From NCBI GenBank assembly GCA_932294295.1, contig OW028576.1:25179227-25243226 (forward strand): a DNA stretch of 64,000 nucleotides, given 5' to 3'. Below the pieces are notes generated by a model. That model was not told the DNA's origin. It ran no database searches and was given only the letters and a program-made list of their open reading frames with translations. This document shows positions 54,702 through 64,000 of this stretch, one piece after another. The translations under genes and the position numbers were made by a program. Every line of letters begins with the position of its first letter. Position 1 is the first letter of the stretch. Source of the stretch: Alitta virens (lineage: Eukaryota; Annelida; Polychaeta; Phyllodocida; Nereididae).

Positions 54702-57700
54702 ATGAAAATGAAACCATTATACATTCCAGTTGTAATTCTCATTTTATTCGAGGTAAGGTATTTTTTTTTTTAATCACTGGTATCTTTTGATTTTGTAAAA
54801 AATGAAATAAAAGTTGATATACCACAAAATTAGCTTTCAATATTTATAAAATTTTTCAGCAGGGTGTTACAGTGTTCAGTCTTTCTGTGTATAGACAGTT
54901 TTTTAAATATGATTAACCTGCTGGCAGAAATCACACAAAATATGAAAAAAAGGTGGATATTTCCTAAGGCAATGATTTAAAATACATCTGCATTAGAACA
55001 TATATATAGATGGAATAAAAGTATAAGCACTAAGTGACCACCACTGCACATTTTTATGTTGTTGAACCAGAAATGTTTCAATGGATGTATTATATATATG
55101 TTTTTTTTTATCATATCAAATAACAGGTGTCAGTTTAAGTGTATACAAATTTGCATGTGTCAGCAGATATAGCTATTCATAGTGCTAATCATTCCGTAAA
55201 AAACAATGGATTGTTGAAACATTCTTCATCTTACAGACATGCAGAGGAACAGGCAAAGTATTCGTTTTCCTGTCCTACTACAACAACTCAAGGGGAACTT
55301 TGGCAGATGGTGGAGCATGTGACTATGTAAAAAGTACATGTGACCATGATTTCACAGTTTTTGTAGACTTCCCAAATGGATCTTCAACTGATATGGACCA
55401 ATGCAGAATACTTAAATACAATACAAATACTGTGCTCAACCAAAATCAGATTAATTTCACAGTGACTCAAGTTCAGCCCAACCCCCAGCAGCTACCCTTT
55501 GACACATGGCAGGTTAGATTTATTACAGTGATAATTATCAAACTTTCTAACACTTTGTAGGGCTTATAATGTCCCGTATTTCTGCACCTGATGGGCTAAT
55601 TAGGACAGGCAGGGACCAAAACAAAGAGATGAGACAGCCATCCAACTTAGACTAGATCGGGAATTGAACCCGGGACCTAGCGGTTCGAGGCCCAGTGCAC
55701 TGAGCTAGGTCCTCCCCATCTATCTAATGTGCATTGCCAATGTTGTAAATGTTACATTCGCTTAATATTTCAAATCTAGTTTATAACACTGAGAAAACTC
55801 TGAAAATAAGAGATATCTACTGCAACTAATCCTATAACATGGTGACCTCATCAGTAAACAATGGCCATGGTGAGGTCATAGAGTGCAAGAACAATAGTCT
55901 AGTAAGCACATCGTTAATGTCATGAAGTTAAAATGAGGTAAATGTTTTAATGGATGCCACGTTAAAATGGAGTAAGCTAAATTATATATAATTTTTTTCT
56001 TTTCGGTAACTTCAACGCTAGAGAGGTATACTTTTAAAGGTAAAGGTGATGGACTATGATGCTGCAACATCAAATGACTTAGTGGATGAACTTCACACAA
56101 TGATTAACATGGATGCTGGCAGGTCAATGAGTGAGAACAAACCCAAGACATCAAAACTCAAGAATCGCACAGAGTGAGTGTCATACTGGTTCAGATCTAT
56201 CTTTCGCTTAATACAAAACGGTGCCAAATTGATAAAAAATGTTTTGAGGTGCAAAAAATTAGAAGACATAAAATGATTTTTGTTTGCAGCAGCATCACCC
56301 ACAGACCCTTTTACAGTACTGAATATTTATTACTCAGATAAATAAAACATGTTCTGGTTTGTACCCAGTGTCAGGCCATTAACTCATTTTTATGCATCAG
56401 TAGCTAGCCGAGCAAGAGTGTCGCCATCTGGAGGAAGAAGGTTTAAACACCCTGATGCCACTCCATCGCTACCTGTAATTTTGCCTCACCCCCCCCCCCC
56501 CACCCCCAAAAAGGTATGTGTAATAAGTAAAATTCTGTGAACAATTTTCAGATTGATTGTGAAAGTGCGTGTCTACTGTGACAACGGTTGGCATGGACCC
56601 AGATGTGACTGCCTTGAGATGGGTGATGGACATCACTCCTGTGCTCCTGATGGAAGTAAAATTTGCCACCAGAATTATTATGGTCCTGGTTGCAATGTAT
56701 TATGCTATGGAGTGAATGGTCACTACAACTGGTCATCAAATGGAACTAAAATCTGCCACAAGAACTGGTATGGATCAGACTGCCAAAAACACTGCGAACC
56801 GTCAAAAAATAAGTCTGGACACCATAGCTGTGACTTGGATGGAAACAAACTTTGTAATTCAGGTGAGTCTTCACAATCACAAGTCAGGCCAGATATGCTT
56901 TATTTGTGTATTGCAAAAACATTTTATACCAGTGATGATAAAGCTATATCTGCGAAATTTTAAATAAAATGTTGATTGTTTTAATTTCTGATTATAATAT
57001 ACTGCTTTTTTTAATATAATTTACTAATTTGTTGTTTGTCACATTGTGGGATAACAATATGATATGATTGTGGGATACCAAGGAAATTATAAAAACAAAC
57101 AAGATTTAAAGTTCTTAGGATTTTTCATACTTCTACATATTTTCCTATAAGTTGATTGACCCCTGGATAGTTTTAACATTCGGCAGCTTCTAACAGATGG
57201 GTATCACTAAGGCCAAGGGTATCCCCCTGTCCATTTGAACGTTGTTGGCAAAATACGTGTTGTTGCATAGCTAAATAATTTAAACTTACATAAATTGTAC
57301 GTATACATATTAGAGAAAACTTGTATTAGTCTGCAGACGGTCACCAATATCACATTGCAATAACGTTATTTGGATTCACGTCAATAATTATACCACATTT
57401 CACTCAATTTTGCAAAGCCATTTAGAGAATGATGACTATGATATCACCACTGGAATCCAACCATCGGAAACACCAATGCTGCTTTTGCATTCCATACTCT
57501 CATGTCCATATCAGCAGGAACGTCACAATAGGTTAATAAGTAAAAATGATGCACTTACAAATGCATGCAACTACATCATATTTCCGCAGGTTGGACAGGT
57601 GTAAACTGTACTGAAAATATCAACCAAAGAGAATTAATGGATCAAGTGAATGGCTGTGTCATCAAAAGCAGCAATGACAGATATCCAGGTAATCGATTGA

Positions 57701-60700
57701 GTCTCGTAATCATTGTGACATTGAAAGCAAAACAATATGCGTTTTTTTTTCTTGTTTTCAAAGATGACATGAGCCTGTTTTCTGAATAAACAAATTTCAT
57801 TGACTTAGAACATGACATTTATAATGCATTATAATTATCAAAAACTGCTTTAATGTGAATATGCAAGTTTCCAGTCATTTTTTGGTTATTTTAAAAGGGA
57901 ATGTTACAAACAATATTGTGAACAAAATGACAGTCTGATGTTATTATGCAGGGTATGTTTTATTGCCCAAATAACAAAATTGTGAAATCATGGGAAAGGT
58001 TTATATTTGCATAATTACCTTAGATGCACTGTATGATGTATGTAACTATTTCCTTTCTTTCAGTTATCCTGGGAATAGTATCTGTAGTGGGATTAATATT
58101 TATGGTTTATTCTTTCGTATTGACTGCGATTGTCTGCAGGTGAGCGTGATTATGTGTTATTGTGTTTAATAGTCAAAATCAATCAATCCCACATAGCATA
58201 GTCTAAGAAATTTCTGGGTTGGGAGCTAACCAAAGGTAGAGATAAATATAATCGACCAAAATGCCAGTTGACTCAGGGATTACAAGGTATTCAATGTACT
58301 TATACTCAATCATTCACAGAAGCATATTATTTTCAAACATTTGCTTACCGCTGCTTCTTAAATTAGTTTTTGGTTTGTTTCCCAATTATAGAAGAATAAG
58401 TATTGACACTGTTTGCAATTTGATGTGCTATTTTGTCAAATAACAATAATTATCAATCATGCTGCTATAAAGCCTACTCTTGCAAACAATTAGCTTGTTC
58501 ACCTTACCAACCTATTCTAAAGAACCATTTTCTATAATTCAGAAAAAGTAAAGACAACACCACCAATGCCAATGATAAGGAAGAAGAGGACGATCACACA
58601 TATGCATACATTCCTTGCAATGCTGGGGACTCTGTTGGAGCTAAGGCCAGGTGAATGAAAATTGCAATTTGATCCAGCAACTGAAAAATAACCTACACAC
58701 AACCCACCCTATGATTTGCTATTTCAACCATATGAGTGTTGGACGGCAACTGTTCGTTCTCAGTCTTGAATATATTTTTTTATATTTTGCTACAGCAACC
58801 TGGAAGATGCTAAACGTGATCAAACAAATTCAGAAGAGAAAGCATTTGCCTCCCAAGTTGCAATGCCAAAGAAAGTTGATCAGAGAGTGGCCATAGATTT
58901 GGAAAATGATGGTGGCTATCTTCTTGCAAAGTAAGACAATATACTATTCTTATTATGGTCAGTATGTTACAAGATAATAAGATGATTAACTTAAATTTCG
59001 TAATCACTTGTTGGAAAGGATGCAGACATGTAATACCATGGTAGCCACAGGATGATTGTGAGCAAAGCAGAAGGGGAAAGATACTAAAAATGTAATGCTG
59101 AGACCACTTTGCACTTCATGCTATTATATGACAAGAACCATTTTTAAATTTAGCTTTGAATTATATAAATATTTTACCACAGAAATCTGGAACATGTAGG
59201 ACATTTGCCTCCCAAGTTTTGATAATAAAACAAACTGATCAAGTTGTGGCCAAAAATTTCGAAAAGGAAACTCTTCATGCAAAGTAAAGCAATATACTTT
59301 TCATATCATGTCAATATTTGTTGGACATAATGTAAACATATAATAGGGAGATGATTGCAAACAAAGTAGAAGAGGAAACTTCAATCATGGATTTTAAGAA
59401 CTTAATCTGTGGGCAACTGCATAGAAATGCCATTAAGATAATTATGTTGATACTGTGTCATGAATTATATCTTCATTTAACGAGACAAGTATCTTATTAC
59501 AGAAGTCTGAAAGATATAGGACATGGTTAAACTAATTCAGCAGAGAAGGTATTTGCCCCCCAGGTTATGATGCCTGAGGAAACTGTTCAGAGAGTGGCTA
59601 CAAATTTGAAAGGGGATGAAAGGTAATAGAAAAAACTCTTATGAAGGATCTTTGCGCTCAATGCTGGGACAGCTGTGCACTGCCATGCACACAACAATTT
59701 GATGCTTAGTCTGGAATTTTTATTTTATTTTTTGCTTGTTACAGAAATGTGCAAGATGCTGGACACGGTCAAACTAATTCAGCAGAGAAGGTATTTGACC
59801 CCAAGTTCTGATGCCTGAGGAAACTGATCAGAGAGTGGCCACAAATTTGGAAGTTGATGGTGACTATCTTTTGGCAAGGTAAGATTCTGTACTATTCATA
59901 TATGTTCAGTACTTTTTGGCGTAAAGCTTCACAGCTTATGTTGTTAGTTTTATTGTATCACCTTCGACATTAACTACAATTTTGTCTTATCTTATCTTAT
60001 CTTGTTGTAAAGGATGATATAGCCAGAGACTTGCAAGTGAAGTAGCAGAGAGGACTAAGGAAATTACCAACTTCATGCTTAGACAACTTTCCACTTTAGG
60101 GCATGCAGAGAACCATTGATACTCCGTCTGGAATTGTATCTTCATTTTATGAGACAAGTATCTTATTACAGAAATCTGGAAGATGTAGGATATGGTCAAA
60201 TGAATCCAGCAGAGATGGCATTTGCCCCCCAAGTTCTGATGCCTGAGGAAACTGATCAGAGAGTGGCCACACATTTGGAAGTTGATGGTGAATATCTTTT
60301 GCCAAGGTAAGACAATGTACTATTTGTATATGTCCAGTACTTGTTGGCTTAATGCTTCACAGCTTATGTTGTTTGTTTTATTGTATCACTTCCGACGTTA
60401 AATAATATTTTATCTTGTCTTATCTTATCTTGTTGGAAAGGATATAGACATGATATAGCCAGAGACTTGCAAGTGAAGTAGCCCAGAGGACACTTTAATG
60501 AAGGAAATTATCAACTTCATGCTGAGAAAACTTTACCCTTTAGGGCATGAGAAGAACCATGTTGATACTCCGTCTGGAATAGTTCTTCATTTTATGAGAC
60601 AAGTATCTTATTACAGAAATCTGGAAGATGTAGGACATGGTCAAATGAATCCAGAAGAAATGGCATTTGCCTCCCAAGTTGTAATGCCAAAACAAACTCA

Positions 60701-62125
60701 TCCAACAGTGACCAAAAATGTGGAAGATGATGGTGACTATCTTCTGGCAAGGTAAGATGATGTATAATTCATATATGTTCAGTTGGCTAAAAGCTTCATA
60801 TCTTAAGTTGTTTTGTATCACCTCCGACGTTAAATAAAATGTTACCTTATGTTATGTTGTTGGAAAGGATGTAGACATGATATAGCCAGAGACTTGCAAG
60901 TGAAGTAGCCCAGAGGACACTTTAATGAAGGAAATTAGAAACTTCATCAAAGACAACTTTACACTTTAGGGCATGCAGAGAAAATGTTTATACTCCGTCC
61001 AGAATTATATCTTCATTTTAAGAGACAATTATCTTATTACAGAAATCTGAATGATGCGGGAGAAAGTCAAAAAAATTCAGCTGAAACGGCATATGCCCCT
61101 CAAGTTCTGATGCTGAAAGAAACTGATCAAATAGAGGCCACAAATCTGGAAGGGGATGATGACTACCTTTTTGCTAAGTAAGTACTATTCATATTATGTT
61201 TAGTACTTGTTGGAAAAGATGTAGACAAGTTATAACACGATGATTGCGAGCAAGGTAGTAAAGGAAAATATAATTCAGGGTATTTACACTCGATGCTGAG
61301 ACAACTGTACACTGCCATGAAGACAACAATTTGATGCTCAGTCTTTTATTTGTTACAGAAATCTGCAAGATGCCGAACACGGTCAAACTAATTCAGCAGA
61401 GAAGGTATTTGCCCCCCATATTCTGATGCCTGAGGAAACTGTTCAGAGAGTGGCCACAAATTTGGAAGGGGATGAAAGGTAATAGAGAAAACTATTATGA
61501 AGGATATTTACACATAATGCTGGGACAGCTGTGCCATGAAGACAACAATTTAATGCTTAGTCTGGTATTATTTATTTTTTGCTTGTTACAGAAATCTGCA
61601 AGATGTTGGACACGGTCAAACTAATTCAGCAGAGAAAGTATTTGACCCCCAAGTTCTGATGCCTGCGGAAACTGTTAATGGTGGCTACTCTGCAAAGTAA
61701 GATGATTGTTCTGATAAGTAATTCAGGTAAACTTTTCCTCATCGATGAAATCTTTGCTCCTGGGAGAGCTTTTATTTTTGCGATGCACTTCTAAGGTTCA
61801 TTTTTGAATTAGAGTTTCCGAAGGGTGGATTCCTGGCTTGATATTCGGCCTATTGCTAATCTAACAAGACCTACAGAAAGCTTATAGACTGGTATAAATG
61901 AAGTGATTAACGTTAATGTTAAGTACCTGTCTATTACACTAAACATGAAAAAAAAATCTCTCTTACTACCGATTGCACATAGGCAAGATTGCAATTTATT
62001 TAAAGCCCGTGTGTGGTACTGCTGTGGTGAGCACTGACTGTGCTATTTCAAATGACAAGCAATAAACAGTAAATATTCTGATATTTTGCAGAAATGTTGA
62101 TGAAGCTGGCCATCTAATTAATTAA
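54702..62125 (+). CDS. Gene C: MNNL/DSL-repeat membrane protein with tandem tail-exon cassettes
   Basis: Fourteen exons join in frame to 623 codons plus stop: 54,702-54,752, 55,237-55,512, 56,022-56,173, 56,552-56,862, 57,590-57,688, 58,064-58,139, 58,543-58,650, 58,796-58,930, 60,172-60,306, 60,617-60,751, 61,043-61,177, 61,359-61,478, 61,592-61,696 and 62,092-62,125. The order is signal peptide, MNNL-like domain, then three consecutive DSL-like cysteine modules in one exon (YCDNGWHGPRCDC, CHQNYYGPGC and CHKNWYGSDC, each followed by a GHxSC- or GTKIC-type half), a partial GWTGVNC EGF-like end, a membrane helix (ILGIVSVVGLIFMVYSFVL) and a tail. After DHTYAYIP the tail is built of six homologous 35-45-residue units (NLEDxGHGQTN, then PEETDQRVA, often ending GDYLLAR). 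Three further cassettes between 59,183 and 59,878 are broken and must be skipped. Confidence 0.8.
55565..55710 (-). repeat. tRNA-derived SINE in gene C intron
   Basis: The minus strand shows a B-box-like GGTTCAATTCCCGATC and an A-box-like AGCTCAGTGCACTGGG. The body matches 42,740-42,850. This is a repeat, not a tRNA. Confidence 0.55.
58796..61696 (+). repeat. Tandem array of nine homologous phase-2 tail exons
   Basis: Cassettes begin at 58,796, 59,183, 59,503, 59,745, 60,172, 60,617, 61,043, 61,359 and 61,592. Each starts with A completing a split codon, then AATCTG(G/C)AAGATG-like sequence. Six are open, 135, 135, 135, 135, 120 and 105 nt long. All six are multiples of three with the same phase at both ends, so each can be skipped or included without a frameshift. 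The adjoining intron sequence is duplicated too (for example GAGACAAGTATCTTATTACAG before several cassettes). Confidence 0.88.
59183..59878 (+). pseudogene. Three decayed tail-exon cassettes of gene C
   Basis: The cassette at 59,183-59,283 has lost about 34 nt and is out of frame. The one at 59,503-59,622 has CAA changed to TAA, an in-frame stop after GGACATGGT. The one at 59,745-59,878 is one C short (GACCCCAAG) and frameshifts. Splice borders remain in all three, so they could still enter minor transcripts. Confidence 0.8.
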
Positions 62126-63152
62126 ACAAAGAAGATACTCCTTCCCATGTTCGGAAAAACACCCAGATTCGATGAACAGCATGAACTCAACAGGTGTTCC
62201 TTTTTTTCCAATGACATCTGTCATTATGCATTAAATATATCAGAAAACTGTGTGTAATATTCATAAATATGATAACACAATTGTAAAATCATTGTAGTCT
62301 TGTTTTGCCTTTTTGTACTATTTGATAGTAATGGCACACCAAAAATGTGAAAACATCCTGTCTGAAAACGTCCGATTTAGGACTTGGTGTATTTTGATAC
62401 ATAGGACATTCCCCAAAGGGATGTTATCTGATAAATATGATCATTGTTTATGTTAAATGTCATAGTGCGTAAAGATGTTTGCTTTTTATTGCTGTATTGC
62501 ATTATTTAATTATGTTTTATCATTATTTTATTTAGTAATTGTAGGTATAACATATAGTTTTTCATTGTTACTATACCACCTGTAAAAACTATAATCTTTT
62601 TTTGGGGTTGAACCAACCGTTGGCATTTGCAATAAATTGCATGCCATCTGGAGTTTATTGGTAAAAAAAGTTGTTCCAGTTTCAAGCACAAGTGGTGCTA
62701 GTATGCTTTGGTTGGTTCAGCCCTTGCCCGAACAACTGCTGTCCGCTTAGTCACTGTTGTTTACTGCTGGACGTTTATTGTAAACGCTATCGAACAGTCA
62801 GAGGACATTACAAAGGCTGAGTTGAAGTACATGAAATGATGCGCTGTGTGGGTTTTGGGGGCATTTAAAGCCTACCTCCCAAAATGTCGTTTGATAGTAA
62901 AATAATACCTAATTTGATGTCTACCAGTGGGTTTCAAAGTTATTGTCAATCTTTGCCCATCCATGCACAACTACAGGGTTCATGCCAACTCAGAAGATAC
63001 AATATTACAAGTATGCTCAAGTGTTTGCTGGCGCTCACAGCAAATTACCAATAACAATCAAGAGTGCCTCAGCAAACAGCAGTGTTGCGGGAAAGGTCAG
63101 CCACTGAGGAAAATGGCTTTCACAGTCTTATCTTGCATTTGATATAGTTTTT
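62126..63152. other. 3' flank of gene C
   Basis: No gene seen. A region at 62,718-62,830 resembles the 3' flank of gene B. Confidence 0.5.
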
Positions 63153-64000
63153 GTGGCCATAGATTTGGAAAATGATGGTGGCTATCTTCTTGCAAAGTAA
63201 GACAATATACTATTCTTATTATGGTCAGTATGTTACAAGATAATAAGATGATTAACTTAAATTTCGTAATCACTTGTTGGAAAGGATGCAGACATGTAAT
63301 ACCATGGTAGCCACAGGATGATTGTGAGCAAAGCAGAAGGGGAAAGATACTAAAAATGTAATGCTGAGACCACTTTGCACTTCATGCTATTATATGACAA
63401 GAACCATTTTTAAATTTAGCTTTGAATTATATAAATATTTTACCACAGAAATCTGGAACATGTAGGACATTTGCCTCCCAAGTTTTGATAATAAAACAAA
63501 CTGATCAAGTTGTGGCCAAAAATTTCGAAAAGGAAACTCTTCATGCAAAGTAAAGCAATATACTTTTCATATCATGTCAATATTTGTTGGACATAATGTA
63601 AACATATAATAGGGAGATGATTGCAAACAAAGTAGAAGAGGAAACTTCAATCATGGATTTTAAGAACTTAATCTGTGGGCAACTGCATAGAAATGCCATT
63701 AAGATAATTATGTTGATACTGTGTCATGAATTATATCTTCATTTAACGAGACAAGTATCTTATTACAGAAGTCTGAAAGATATAGGACATGGTTAAACTA
63801 ATTCAGCAGAGAAGGTATTTGCCCCCCAGGTTATGATGCCTGAGGAAACTGTTCAGAGAGTGGCTACAAATTTGAAAGGGGATGAAAGGTAATAGAAAAA
63901 ACTCTTATGAAGGATCTTTGCGCTCAATGCTGGGACAGCTGTGCACTGCCATGCACACAACAATTTGATGCTTAGTCTGGAATTTTTATTTTATTTTTTG
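63153..64000 (+). repeat. Identical 848-bp duplicate of 58,887-59,734
   Basis: Every line compared is identical to 58,887-59,734, at an offset of 4,266 bp. It begins in the middle of the first tail cassette (at GTGGCCATAG) and runs off the window through the first two decayed cassettes. It is either a very recent tandem duplication with a 4,266-bp unit or an assembly or haplotype duplication. Confidence 0.92.

Overview
The window is animal nuclear DNA: AT-rich, with spliceosomal introns, AATAAA poly(A) signals, GATA microsatellites, tRNA-like SINEs, Tc1-type and LINE remnants and many foldback repeats. Host genes with Notch-ligand-type (MNNL/DSL) modules, together with the Polinton and the repeat types, suggest a marine invertebrate, possibly a lophotrochozoan. 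I cannot name the species.

Layout. 1-4.02 kb is a hierarchical tandem satellite (386-bp unit with 0, 1 or 2 extra 122-bp sub-units). 4.0-13.6 kb is intergenic, with foldback elements, microsatellites and a 2.8-kb inverted-repeat element. 13,679-33,194 is one essentially intact Polinton/Maverick, a self-synthesising virus-like DNA transposon of 19.5 kb, with long terminal inverted repeats and a 6-bp TTTTAA target-site duplication. 33.2-35.5 kb is repeat remnants. 35.5-62.1 kb holds three consecutive + strand host genes (A, B, C) for secreted or type I membrane proteins with an N-terminal Notch-ligand-like domain, a DSL-like cysteine module, one transmembrane segment and a long, tyrosine-motif-bearing cytoplasmic tail. 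62.1-64 kb starts an identical duplication of part of gene C.

Polinton. The right two thirds (minus strand) carry the core: protein-primed DNA polymerase B, chromodomain integrase, a small structural-type protein, a basic protein, the double jelly-roll major capsid protein, the packaging ATPase, two small conserved proteins with an ATGA start/stop overlap, and a two-module PC4-like ssDNA-binding protein. Several have a TATA box about 40 nt before the start codon. I see no adenain-like protease. The left third is cargo: a stand-alone CARD protein, a five-exon mucin-like membrane protein, and a divergent pair (a zinc-finger RING-like protein and a small possible BECR-type nuclease) whose two 3' ends both carry a histone-mRNA-type stem-loop and a purine-rich downstream element.

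Inference: the core genes replicate, package and integrate the element, while the cargo looks aimed at the host cell (death signalling, ubiquitin, surface contact, S-phase-linked mRNA processing). The CARD/RING/membrane-protein cargo and the histone-type 3' ends are the most novel signal here. Second is gene C, whose cytoplasmic tail is encoded by a tandem array of symmetric exon cassettes, some of them decayed.
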